Origin: Plecoglossus altivelis
Taxonomy: Eukaryota; Chordata; Actinopteri; Osmeriformes; Plecoglossidae
DNA length: 64,000 bases
Reading direction: 5' to 3'
Assembly (NCBI GenBank): GCA_036571765.1
Contig: BROE01000013.1
Location: forward strand, 4,587,431-4,651,430
A model generated the notes under the pieces. It ran no database searches. It was not told the origin of the DNA and was given only the letters and a program-made list of their open reading frames with translations. The translations under genes and the position numbers were made by a program. This document shows positions 26,027 through 39,052 of this stretch, piece by piece. Positions within the stretch are counted from its first letter, which is position 1; every line of letters starts with the position of its first letter.

Positions 26027-29000
26027 GTAAGTTAAATCTGTTACGGTGGTTACTTTTTTATTTTGCAGAGGGTATCGAAAGACGTGTCAAACTGTAGGGA
26101 AAGATTTCCGAGGCTATTTGTTGCAGCGCAGTAGGAGCCCTGCACAAGTGGTAGATGCAGGACAAAAATAGTTCTTTGGCTATCTTTACGTTATATTAAT
26201 CACAAATATTGTGTGCAATTGAAATGGACAATGTAGGTAAAAAGTAATCTCGTAGATATCAGAATGGCGTGATTTTATTTCTGCCAGCGCGCATGAAAGG
26301 ATATTCACCACTATTGTTTTTTCTCCCTCTTGATTTTCCTAAGTTAATGGTTTAGGGGGGGATGGGATGGGGGACTGCCGTACCGCTATTTGATCGCTGT
26401 TGAGCTTTAAGGATCAGTCAGCAACGAGCCGGGCCCAGGGACAGTGAGGGAAGTCGGGAAGAGAATGTATGCCGCTCTATGAGTATCGGAATTAATTTCT
26501 GTGCGCAACTGGATGAATCGGTTGGGATCGTATGGCACCAAGGATGAGGAATGCTTACGTTTATGATGTCCCTGAAATGGATTCGCGTTAAAACGGAATA
26601 TAGTCTCATTTGGATTTGACATCTGACATAGCTTTCATGACAGATTTCGGAGCCTAAAGGTAGGTTGCATTATTTTCAGCCCATTGTGTTGTTCCAGTAG
26701 TGCGTAAAACAGTTATAGTGGTTGAGTTTTCCGATACTAAATTACCCTAAACATGTGTTATTTGATAGACTATTATACCTAGACCCGATGGACTTTTAAA
26801 TACTTAGAATCTGGCAACGCTCGGACACAAAATCATTGGAAAGGTTTTTTCTCTCCTGTGAAAAACAAAAGTAGATCGAACAAGCTAGTATTACTGCCAT
26901 AAATCAACCAACCAATTTAGGTTGACAAAGATGAGTGCTCAATCGAATGATTATCCTTATATATGGCCAAGTACAGACGATATAATGGTCGAAGTGAGTC
27001 ACAAATGGTGACTGAAAGTGAGAAGAAGAGACAGGCAAGAGACGGTTAGGAGATCCACGGAGCGCTCGGGAGCGTTTTGGCATTAGTTGTTAAGAACAGC
27101 GTTCACCTGCCGTTGGAACGGAGGCGAAAGGAGAGTAATAGTGTATAATGTCCTCATATCTTATATTTTATTCTGATGGCCACCAATTACGATGTGATAC
27201 AGCGGTTCGATATCAGACCAATCAATGTGGTGTTAGCGACCTATAAAAGTAGACATCTTTACTGACACACGGTGGGCTACGTTACAATCGAAAACCTTCC
27301 CAGTTACTTAGTCTGCAATCGGAGCTTGCACTTCAGCCAAGTTTCTGCATACGAGACCATGCAATATTACCTATCGGCCTGCTATAATTGTGTGTCTATT
27401 TAAGCAAGGATTTAAAAACATCGTAAATAGGTAGTCTCGTTCAGCTTTCCTTGAGCCCAACCCGGCTGCATGCATTAGTCCTTGAATCAATTTAGCATAC
27501 CCCCATTAGGCTAGTCTACTGGCTTGTCACTCTGATCTACTGTTGCCCTCCTCACTGTTGTCTTTTGAATTCATGTGAACGAAAGGATTTACCACGGATC
27601 AGTCTTGAATGCTTTTATACCCTCAGCGGCACAATACTTGTTTAGAGTCCGGTCTTCAGGCGGGGATCCTGCGCTTTAGAAATGCCACACTGTGTCAGTG
27701 TCCCCACCAATTGATTGTAACCTAAATAACTATCCTACAATAGAAAAACGGAGTTTTGAGAATAGGCTAAGTGTTTTAATAAATGTATGCGGGACCAAAG
27801 GAGTTTAGTCTACTAAGCTTAATGACGGTCGTATAGTGTCCGAGAAGTCAATATTTCACACGTTAGATTGTAGCGCAAGAGCTTTTTATTGTTTGATATA
27901 AACCTACCTGTTTAGTAAAAACGTTGTTTTTGGGCAAAGAGAACTGAGCTAATCAACCGGCAAATTGCTGAATGAACATTAGCTAGTTCATTAAAGCATG
28001 AATTCAATAAATAATTTTAGTTCGTGAAATTCCCGTTCCTGAGATTTTTACAGAACTGAGGATAAACAAGTCGCCTTTTCTAAGTTGGGTTTGATGATCA
28101 TTTTCATGTCGAATTCTTTTGTTAATCAGCCTTCTTGGGCAATATGAGGAAAAAGGGTGTGGCAGGTGATACGGCTTTATGCAGGTGCCACTCATAAATC
28201 CAAAACAATACAGATACTCTATCTAATCTCTGTATTTTTGACCATCGAGTCCTTTAGTATAAGTTCTGTCTTTTGACGTAAGGAGATTGATGTTGCGTGA
28301 CAGTGAATGTTGTCTAAATATTTATAATATCATACATAATAAATAGCTCGTTTAATTTGAGAATGTCTGGTTTAAAGATAGCAGACAGTTCCCTATTGCT
28401 ATTTACTTTGCACTTCATACGTTTTGTTATACGCTAAAGTAGGTCTTGTAATATTTGCCATTTTGGTTAAATGCTAACAGTATTACATTGGCTGAGTACT
28501 CATTCTGGCCACAATAACAAACCTAATCCAATGTTGCACATAGTAAGGTGCAACAGTTGGCTCAGCTTTATCCCAACTCAGGTGGGTATCAAAACACTAT
28601 TCACCTGCCGTTACTGCCAACCATGTGTAGGTAGTCATGCTGTAACTGAGCCATCAGAGCTTTTTACAGACCAGCTGGCCGCTGATTTTTCCTCCAGCTC
28701 ACCGACCACACAATCAGGGAACAACGACCAGAACAGACACCGTTAACCTCCACAGCAGCCAGCTGTGACCCTGGAACAGCCTACGTTAACCCTTTGAATG
28801 GCCCAAGCTGACCCCTGACAGACTGAGGCCAAGCCTTGTCCTGGACCACTGATCTAGGATAACCAGCCCCAATATCTGATCCTTGACTAGTGATCGGAAT
28901 CAGCCTCTACCTACTGTCCTGGGTCAGGCAGCTGTGGTCCCTGGAGGACTTTAACTGTACCCCCTCCTCCAACTAGCCACGCCGCCCAGAGGAGCACTGG

Positions 29001-29034
29001 TAGCTGGTCTGGCCCTACCCTCTATATGAGCTCT

Positions 29035-29324
29035 GGACCAGCTACCCCCCATGAGTCCCAGACCAGCTACCCCTACTCCTCTATATAAACCCCGGACCAG
29101 CTACTCCTACTCCTCTATATGAACCCCAGACCAGCTACCCGTACTCCTCCATGAGCCCCAGACCAGATACTCCTACCCCCTCCCAGAGGAGTCCCAGACC
29201 AGCTACCATTACTCCCCCACGAGCCCCAGACCAGCTACTCCTACCCCCTCCCAGAGGAGTCCCAGACCAGCTACCCCTACTCCCCCATGAGCCCCAGACC
29301 AGCTACCCCTACTCCTCCATGAGT
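29035..29324 (+). repeat. Minisatellite of about 32-35 bp (GACCAGCTACC unit)
   Basis: Units of the type CCCAGACCAGCTACCCCTAC plus TCCTCCATGAGC repeat about nine times with variants such as CCTCCCAGAGGAGT. Confidence 0.88.
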
Positions 29325-29507
29325 AGGCCTGCTGACGGGGGTGGGGCTCCATTGTGTTGCTGTGCCCAAAGCCCCTTTGTTCCCCAGTCACACCTGCAGC
29401 TCAGCCCTTTGTGCTCCACTACAGCAGAACTACCGCTGAGAGCAGCCTTTCTCATGTTTCACTCCTCCTCTCACGAAGGTAGGAAAGGAGAGAAGGAGGG
29501 AGGATAA

Positions 29508-29545
29508 GAGAGAGAGAGAGCAAGAGAGAGAGAGAGAGAGAGAAG
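29508..29545 (+). repeat. (GA)n microsatellite
   Basis: GAGAGAGAG runs with one AGCA interruption. Confidence 0.85.
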
Positions 29546-30869
29546 GAAAGAAGGAAAAGGGGTGGACTGTAGTTGCCAACTCTACAGCAACAAGTCAAGC
29601 CACTTCAGAAGTAATCCTGAGGTAAATACACAGCGATTAGGTGTTGTTATTATAGAACAGAGGAAGGCAGCGGTAATCATTTCTCTGCCTGGCTAGACCA
29701 TTTTAATCATCTGGCAGAATCCCCTCCAGTGTCAACTCTCTGATTACTTTCTCCAACATCCAAACAAGACAACAAATTTAGATCATGTTTCCAATTTGGA
29801 ACAACACATGCACCCAGCAACAAACACATAAACTCCCTAACACACTCATACACACACACACACACACACACCTCAGACTTGTGTGCAACTTTTGCCCTTG
29901 CCATCTCTCAACCCCGCTAATGAAATTTGGTGCGGAGCTGAAGTCGAATGGTGGAGTTTGAACTCCTCTGCAATTCTGCGGTTTTCCCCAACTGATTGTG
30001 TTTACAGCTCAGCGTGGTGACAATGTCACAATGCCCCCCCCCCCTCCCTCCCCCTCATTCCAAAAGGCAGCCATTGTTCCACCGCGTTTCAAACAGCCCA
30101 TCACACTCACGGATCAGTCAGCAAACAACACTACCTTGTTGTTTACCTTTGTATGTTTTTAGTGGGCCAATCTGTGCAGTCAGGATCCTCTGCATGAGGC
30201 AGTGCTAGCCTCGGTGCTGCTTTAGTCCAACACAAAGAAGTTTACACGTGCAAACCTAACAAACCACCTCGGGATGAATCCCATCCAGGAAGACTCAGAA
30301 GGCTGTGAGTTGTTACCTTCGAGCCAGTACGGGTGTTAAAATCGAAGTCTAGAAGAAAAATGAGTATGAGCAGGGCTCGGTGGGGTGAGGTGGCTAACAG
30401 AGAGTGAGAAGTAGCTCTCGTCTAGCAAAGGCCTATACCTCCGTCCTCCACCGCCCCACCTTTCCCTTTAAACGGCATGGTTCTTAGCCAAGAATATCAG
30501 TAGAGAAAGTGCGTGATTGTAGGACATTGAAAACCCTGTAATAACAGAGAGAGGGAGAGAGGGCAGGCTGAATAGTCCTGTTGCGTGACTAGCTCTGTCT
30601 CGGGGCCTGTCGAGGCCTACACATACACACACACACACACGCATACTGGAGGGCAGGAACAGGAGAGCATAGAGGAATAGTCAATAGAAAACATGCTGGG
30701 CTCACTGGAGTTTGAGAAGTAATTTTAGATCGCTGACCTCTGAATGTCTTCTGTTACTGTTTTGCATTAAACTTTCTGAGGAAAGCCTTTTGCCCTTGTG
30801 GTTGTGCTATTACCATGCAGGGAGTCATAGGAGGAGGCAATGACTATAGAGGACTGACCAAGTTTTTTG

Positions 30870-30946
30870 TGCCCCCCTCCCGCCCCTGAGTCCCCCCCCC
30901 TGAGTCCCCCCCCCCCCCCGCGCCCTGCGCGCACCCCTCCCCTACA
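30870..30946 (+). repeat. C-rich tract
   Basis: Three runs of 5-17 C separated by TGAGT, then GCGCCCTGCGCGC. The complementary strand is G-quadruplex prone. Base calls in such runs are often unreliable. Confidence 0.75.
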
Positions 30947-31962
30947 TAAAAGTCTGCAAGCCTTCGATCTGCGAGAGCTGGGGATTTTTTTAAAATTCTG
31001 AGAAGGCAGCAATATTAAATGTGAATCAAAGCATGTTGAGGCTTGAGGCAGCCCCGAAGCGAAGTGCCACGGCTTGAGAAATTAAAGATACGGGATTGGG
31101 TAGTTATTTGACTTTCGTTTCCTCACGTAACAGTGTGGTAAGGTTGTTTTCTCAACATCTGTTGTCGCTGCCTCTAGATTCCCTTTGGAAACGAGATGAT
31201 TCATTTCAAATAGCTTTCTATCCCCAGTGCTGCATGTTCCAAGACAGTTATGAGCTGAGTATCTTGTGCGGACTGGTTTTGTGGGTCCTTTGAGCCGGTG
31301 CCACCCACAGCACCCTCCGTAGAGCCCCACTCTTCTCCCTCTCCTGATGTAGAGAGGGCGAACTGCTGACGAATGCACTTCTCTGTGGATCTGAGAATCC
31401 CTCCGCATAGATCTGAGATTCATGTGGGGGCAGCCGGCAAATCATTTGTATCTTAATTAGAAAACCGAATCTCCTGCTGCCTCCGCGGCTCATAAATCAG
31501 AGGCGTGACGACCTTTTGCGCTGGGTAACGCGGCTCACATTGTGCGGGAACCAAACCTCTAATTTCTCTAATAACTGGACTAATTGGAGAGAAGTGCTGA
31601 CTTGTCGGGGCTGTGCAGCATTACCGGCTGGCGTAATGGCCCTGCTCTTAGGAAAGGCCCGGGCTTCCCACTGAGCGCCGAAGAGATGTCATTACCTAGA
31701 CAGAACCGCGTTTTGCACGCCAGTCTCCCACTCCTCCCTCGTTTCTCTCCGTATAAAATCAGACAGTTCCCGCTCTTACGAGATCGCATGCGGTGACTTT
31801 CCATAGCTTAATTTTTCCGCACATCAACATGAGGACCCTGAGGTGAAACCCTCCTACATTAGCATAGATCAAATCCCAGGTGCTAATGTAACCGTAGCAT
31901 CCATCCATCACAAAGGCCAACGCTCTCTAGTCGGGGACAGATATTCCATAGATTGCTATAGG

Positions 31963-31963
<1 letters not shown>

Positions 31964-32012
<49 letters not shown>
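31964..32012 (+). repeat. (GT)n microsatellite
   Basis: About 24 pure units. Confidence 0.95.
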
Positions 32013-32014
<2 letters not shown>

Positions 32015-32468
32015 ATCTATAGACGACCATATGAGTGGCCTAGAGCAGACTGATCAGGCTTACTTCCTGGGCGGATCAATCGGAGCACTAATGGGCTGGC
32101 AGGCAGGGCGTGCAGCCAGCTCTGGAGCAGGTGTGCTCTGAGCCTAATTGAAAACGTGTCGATACTGGTGTTGCGTCCGTGTGTATCTACGTGCAAAGCG
32201 GGCGCGCACGCCTGGTGATGTGCATTGCGGTATACATGTATGTGCCCGTGTGTGTGTGTCTGTGTGTGACTCTGTCCTAGTGGGCTCGAGGCTAATCCGT
32301 TCCCCGCCTGTGTGCGATGTACGCCGGTAAATTGTTTATATCCGCTCCAGCACCGTCCTCATAAATAATTTGTTTGCCCTATAAATATTTGAATGTACAT
32401 TGTTCATTAATATGCACACATAGACTGTCTCTAAGCCATTGTCCTGCAAGTGGGCACACACACGTATT

Positions 32469-32497
32469 GCCAGTCATTCACTTGCTGAATGACTGGC
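32469..32497 (+). other. Perfect 12-bp hairpin
   Basis: GCCAGTCATTCA, a 5-nt loop CTTGC, then TGAATGACTGGC. It lies about 480 nt before the sema6d start-codon exon, in the putative 5' intron. The stem is too short for a microRNA precursor. Confidence 0.8.
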
Positions 32498-32979
32498 CTT
32501 TCATAACAAAGAGTTGCCTTTTTATGAGGTTAGGCAACGCTTTGTGGAGAATGTAAAAAAATAAAACTTATTTGTAAAATTTCTGATATCAACCAGGATC
32601 GAAATCAGAGACTTGTTAGGCTAAACTGAACATACACATGATTCTGAGTGCTTTAGACAGCCTGTAAGGGAGTTGGAAGTGACTAAAGACAGTGGGGTTC
32701 TAAACAAGACTTGCTGATGAAGCGGTTGTTTCAGCTCCAGAATGAACCTATCAGAGCACAGATGTCCGCAGACAGGGTGCCTGATAGGCTACAAACAGGG
32801 TGAACTTCCTGTATAGCATCCCTGCCACCCAGACACCCATTGGTCTGTTGGCTGACCTTCCCCAGTACAGCAGATGCTGGGAATAGCTCTTAGAGGGATG
32901 CCAAGTCCTGCCACTGAGCGCTCAGTCAGCACAACGGTTCCTGACAGTGCACGCGTGTGTGTGTGTGTGTGTGTTCCAG

Positions 32980-33151
32980 GTAACATCTCCATCAGTGTGA
33001 ACCAGGAAGAGTGGTCTGGAAGCAGCCATGGGCCTGAGAGATGGGCTTCAGTTCAGTTTGCTGCTGCTGCTGCTGCTGACGGCCTCACACACCCTCCATG
33101 CAGTCAGCTTCCCCGAAGACAACACACCCCTGGACATTGTCGATGCACACT
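32980..33151 (+). CDS. sema6d: sema6d exon with start codon and signal peptide
   Basis: The acceptor CAG ends at 32979 after a GT-rich run and a short TTC stretch. 48 nt of 5' UTR precede ATG 33028 in good Kozak context (GCAGCCATGG). Coding part is 33028-33151 (41 codons plus 1 nt). It encodes a leucine-rich signal peptide (L11-L17) and then [16 protein letters not shown], matching the mature N-terminus of SEMA6D. Donor is T|GTGAGT at 33152, phase 1. The intron after it starts with a (CA)n run. Confidence 0.92.
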
Positions 33152-33154
33152 GTG

Positions 33155-33192
<38 letters not shown>

Positions 33193-33906
33193 CACACCAC
33201 AGACACACACCACAGACACACACAGAGAAACACACTTCCTGAACATTACAGGCGGTGTGTACGTGCATAATGGAACAGGGAAGATGGGAGGATGTCTGTT
33301 GGGAAACCCGAGCGGGGCAAATCAAATCCATTCTTAGCGTGACACACCCACGGTAATAAAATTGATCTGGTTCGTCTTCGTTTGTAGCGTGGAGTAGATT
33401 CCATTTTCCTCCATCCGCGATGGACCGTGTGAACACTAGTGAGATGTGCTGACCAGGCCGGTCATAACTCTGGCACACGCACACACGCTCACACCCACAG
33501 CCGAATCCAAGGAATTCATTACATCACTGAAAGATTTCTATAAACCTGTTACTATCAGTATATTTACGGGTGATCAACACAATCGATCCAGAATGCGGAC
33601 TTGGGGGTACGCCAGACAGAGCTAGTGTGTGTGTGTGTGTGCGTGTGGTCCACTAGTGACTAAGTGTGTGTTGCTCTTCGCAGTCTCCATCAGACAGAGC
33701 TAGTGTGTGTGTGTGTGTGTGTTTGTGTGGTCGGGGACCACCAGTGACTCAGTGTGTGTGTTCTTCCCAGTCTCCCGGCAGTACCCCGTGTTCAGAGGCA
33801 GACCCTCTGGAAACGAGTCACAGCACCGCCTCGACTTCCAACTCATGACCAAAATACAGGACATTCTGTTCATCGCTGGCAGGTAAACACAAGCGCACAC
33901 ACAAAC

Positions 33907-33941
<35 letters not shown>

Positions 33942-36900
33942 CACACACGCGCACTTCATCATTTGGCAAGTAAATAGAGCTGTAAGATATATATATAAAA
34001 AAGCTCTTAGCCTTATTGGATCTGGGGAGGTGGAGGCCGAACCTGACGTATGAGGTATGTGGCAGTATTGATATAGAGATGGGTGTATATCACAAAGCCT
34101 TGCTGCAATGTCAGATCCACTCTAGTCTCCCAGGATGTCTCCTGTTTATGGCAGGCTGCCGCAAATACTAACATTGATGCGCGGTACCTTCTAAACAGGG
34201 AAAACGTTCCTTGTGTTTCTGGTTCCAAAGCCAGCAACGTTGCACAGATGTAACGTTCATAGCGGAATAATCGCGAGGCCCGTGCCAAATGCATCGGCGC
34301 GGTCGTTGATGCGACTCTTCCGTTTGAGAGTTTGATTTGTGTGTTTGTGGGACGTAGCAGACATGTCTCTCTTGTGTGCCACAGGGATCAGGTGTTCTTA
34401 GTGAGTCTGAGGGAATCCTACAGGAACGAGATCATCCCATTCAGGGTAAGAATCTGTCCAGGATGCTTGGGCTAAACCCACACAAACACACTAGGGCTTC
34501 CAAAGGAAGAAGAAGGAAAAAAAAACAACCTCGTAAATCGCACTCGCGAGTCCTGCAGCTCATAAATGCGGATGAGGGAATGCTTGTACGCGCGGGCAAC
34601 CCCCCCCTCCCCCAAACGCGGACTTACTTTTCTGGTCTTGTCCATCTGAAATACAGAAACTCACATGGAGGTCAGGCCAGGCGGACCGTGACATGTGTGC
34701 AGTGAAGGGCAAACACAGAGTGAGTAACTTGGGCTGTCAAATCATCTCTCTTGACTAAGAGTTTACCTCAGCGGACCACTAGCTCCTGTGCGGATTATTA
34801 TAATTCCAGTTGCCAGTGTGCCAAATCTCTAATGCCGCTCCCCCCCCCCTCCCCTCTTCCAGGATGAGTGCCATAACTTCATCAAAGTGCTGGTTCCCAG
34901 AAACGACGACCTTGTGTTCATCTGTGGCACCAACGGCTTCAACCCCATGTGCCGATACTACAGGGTGAGGCTTCCAAACCCGCTGGTCATCATTTTATCA
35001 TTTTCCGTGCCAACGTCTGTGTGGGATAAGTATAACTAAGGGAGGGAGGGGGGAGGGAGGAGGGGCGCAGGGTCAACAGAGCTGTATATCTCAGTCTGCC
35101 TGCGGCGTCTTGTGTAACGTCTGTTTGTTTACGTCCGCTCACGTTCAGCTGGATAACCTGGAATTTGACGGAGAGGAGATCAGCGGCTTGGCACGATGCC
35201 CGTTTGATGCCAAGCAGACCAACGTTGCCCTTTTCGCTGGTATGACAATCCCCACATAAACACGCAAACATATGCACCCTCCACACACACACACACACAC
35301 ACTAATAAACGGCTTATGAGCGATGGTTGAGATGGGACTTTGGCCATATGAGGCAGCTCATAGGTCCGAGCCAGCTGTATTCATGCCTGAGAGACAGAGT
35401 CCTCACCTCCCCGTGTCGTTCCAGACGGGAAGCTCTACTCTGCCACGGTGGCTGACTTCCAGGCCAGCGACGCCGTCATATACCGCAGCATGGGCGACGG
35501 CTCCGCCCTCCGGACCATCAAATACGACTCCAAATGGCTGAAAGGTAAGTCCCCTTCCCTGGGTTCCTCTGGCTCTCCCCTCCCCTGTCCTCGGTGGTCC
35601 TGGATGAAACGTTATAGAAGTCAGTGTCCAGGCTCTCCTACATGTCCACAGTCTCGGTGGAAACGTCCCGTCTCCCCCAGACTATCTAGGTCACTCCCAG
35701 GCAAAGACAGACCCACTGAGAGCACTGAAATATTCAAGACAGGGAGCTGAGTGGTGACGATGCAAAAATACTCTGGTTCGTTCCCTTTCAGAGCCTCACT
35801 TCCTGCACGCAGTGGATTATGGGAATTACGTCTACTTCTTCTACAGGGAGATTGCGGTGGAGCACAACAGCCTGGGGAAGGTAAGTTGTGAGCCTTCAAG
35901 CTCGTAATGTGCATCAACACCACATCCCCCCGCAACTAATGCCGTTCTCACAATTCAACCACAAAGTCTAAAATACAGCCAAGGAGAAAACTAATGGTCT
36001 GGATGTTGTTGGCCTGTGCTTGAACCCTGCAGCCAAAGGGAAGACTCACACACACACACACACCGACATAAAGTAAGACGCACACACACACACCGACATA
36101 AAGTAAGACACACGCACACACATCGACATAAAGTAAGACACACACACACCAACATAAAGTAAGACACAAAAGCACACACACACACCAGCTCTTACATCTC
36201 CCTAGTGGAGTGGATGGTTAGTGTCTGAGTAATAGTCGCGGCCGTGTCCAGATATACCCGTGCATCATAGTGAGTTGTGGTGTTCTGGCTTGGCTAGCTT
36301 TGTCCTCTCTCCACCTCCCAGCAAATTAAATTTTTAGCCTTACTAATGCTAGAAATGACACCTGTACTGTGATGGAGGTTTGCACCGGTGAATTATTTAC
36401 ACTGTTTCCGCTGGTTACTTCACATGCTTCATTTGCAGGCCGAGCTTCTGGCAACATTTAGAACCACACTAACACAGAGCGGCATGCACACACATACTCA
36501 CACACATACTGGCACACATACTCACACACGCACGCAAACACTCAGAGGTCGAGCAATCACAGAACAACCTATCAGGCGTCCTAAACCCCTGGCCTTAACC
36601 AAGAGAATGCCTTAGATAAGAGCACTTACAGGCCAGCTTGTGTGCCTCTGTGCACGTGGGAATGTGTGCGTGCGTGTTAGTGTGTGTGCGCTGCCGCTGG
36701 TCCACAGGACCGACTGATGTATTATTCAGTACATGGAAGTGTTTTAGTGACGCAGTAGCTCTGGACTTATTTTCCTCTCCTTTTTTCCCCCTCCTTTTTC
36801 TTCCCCTCTTCTATCTCTCCTCTCCACCCTGAGGCGGTGTATTCCCGCGTGGCGAGAATCTGCAAAAACGACGTGGGCGGGTCCCAGCGCGTGTTGGAGA

Positions 36901-38316
36901 AACACTGGACGTCGTTCGTGAAGGCCAGGCTGAACTGCTCGGTGCCGGGAGAGTCCTTCTTCTACTTCGACGTGCTGCAGTCCATCACCGACATCATCCA
37001 CATCGACGGAGTCCCGTCCCTGGTGGGCGTGTTCACCACGCAGATGAACAGGTAAAGGTCGAGCCGCCTGTCAATCGACCGACGAACCGACCTGTCGGAT
37101 GACGCGTTTCGCCACGCCTGCCAACTCTCGCGCGTTTGATTGGTTCTAACAGCGGTTCTAACCAATCAAACGGGTGTATCTCACGACCAATGCGGAAAGG
37201 TTGGCAGCGCTGCTTTCACGTCAACCCCCCCATCCTGGGGTCCTACGCGTGGTAGTAACCGGATGGTTGCTTCACCTCTGGGATGTAACCCTCTGCCTGT
37301 GTTTTGGTTTCCTCAGCATCCCAGGCTCAGCGGTCTGCAGCTTCTCCATGGCAGATATCGAGAAGGTGTTCCGGGGACGCTTTAAGGAACAGAAAACCGC
37401 TGACTCAGTGTGGACTGCTTTCCCCGAGGACAAACTGCCCAAACCCAGGTAGCCCTACAGACGGCTTTGCCTCCACACGGAAAAAAACAAACAAATATGA
37501 CAGAAGGGAAACCCCTTAACCATTAGGTATGTGGGTCAAACGGTTTGAGGGCTACATTTCACTCTTTAAGCGCCAGTCGTTTAACCTTTCCACGTGGTTT
37601 CTCCCGAAATCAAATGTCTTGTCATGAGAGATCTGGTCATGGCTGTTGCTCTGCACACGCGCCAGCTGGCGCCAATTAAATTATTTATGATATATAATTA
37701 GACGCAATGCATTTTTAACCTGCTCGCGATCAGCACAAACAGGTAGGCAAGCCCTATGTCCAACATACAAAGTCCCCAAGCTGCTAATTACGAATGTGAA
37801 TCATTTATGGAGGAGAGTCATGCAGGATGGATGTTTCTCATCCTCACATTTCTGGATTTCTACCAAGGATTATTATGATCTCAATAAACCGCCTGTTCTT
37901 CTCTAGGCCACGCCCCCTATTCAGTGCAATTGAATCGTTTCACTTTATTCGTCCCCGAGGTGTGCTTCGGTGCGACCTCTGACCCCTGTGTGTGTGTGCC
38001 CTGTCCCAGGCCTGGCTGCTGTGCGGGTCACGGCGCCGCTGAGACCCTCAAGAGCTCCATCGAGTTCCCTGACGACACCCTCATGTTCATCAAGTCCCAC
38101 CCCCTCATGGACGCCGCTGTGCCCTCCACGGGCGACGAGCCCTGGTTCACCAAGACACGCGTCAGGTGAGATGAACAAACATGCACGACAGGGGCCCTGA
38201 GCGCACGCACGAACACACGCGGACGCACACACACACACACACACACACTCACACAAGCATGAGGTTGAAGCCTCCATGTTCTCTATCTCTCTTTCTCTTT
38301 CTTTCTAGTTCTCTCA

Positions 38317-38361
<45 letters not shown>

Positions 38362-38797
38362 CTTCGCTCTCTCTTGTCAAACTTCATTTAAAACTGTCTA
38401 ATAAAGCATGGAAAATGACCATAGACCATGAATCTTTAAACACACACGACCACGTTCACTAGAACAGGCTGACAAGGCTGTCTGGCATGTGCGTGCAGGT
38501 ACAGGCTGACGGCGCTGGCTGTAGACAACGCAGCCGGCCCTTACAGGAACTACACGGTGGTGTTCATCGGCTCGGAGGCTGGGGTGGTGCTCAAGGTGCT
38601 GGCTAAGACCTCCACCTCCTCCCTCAACGACAGCCTGCTGCTGGAGGAGATCGACGTCTTCAACAAAGCCAAGTAGGCAGAGTTCTGTCTCTCTCTGTCT
38701 CTCTCTCTGTCTGTCTCTCTCCGTCTCTCTTTCTTTGTCTCTCTCTGTCTCTCTCTCTGTCCGTCTCTCTTTCTTTGTCTCTCGCGCTCTGTCTCTG

Positions 38798-38838
<41 letters not shown>

Positions 38839-39018
38839 TGCTCTCTGTCTCTCTCTCTCTCTTTGTCTCGCTCTCTGTCTCTCTCTGTCTCTCTGTCTCG
38901 CTCTCTGTCTCTCTCTCTTTGTCCTCCTCTTCAGCTGTTTGTGTCCTCCCTTGCCTCCTCCTCCTCCTGGTTTGGAAGAGGCACAGATAGCTTTGTTACA
39001 GGTGTGAGAGTAAAGTGG

Positions 39019-39052
<34 letters not shown>

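Larger units (their letters stand above)
26027..32979 (+). other. Putative sema6d 5' intron
   Basis: If 25732-26026 is a 5' exon, this 6.95-kb span is the intron before the start-codon exon, from GTAAGT at 26027 to CAG at 32979. 26.0-28.8 kb is almost free of simple repeats, unlike the rest of the window. 31.4-31.8 kb and 32.33-32.42 kb are AT-rich, non-repetitive and enhancer-like in make-up (inference). Confidence 0.45.

Noticed and set aside
38398..39021. Minus-strand open frame of 207 codons rich in Arg/Glu
   Set aside because: It covers the CT-rich intron 12 tract and the antisense of sema6d exon 12.
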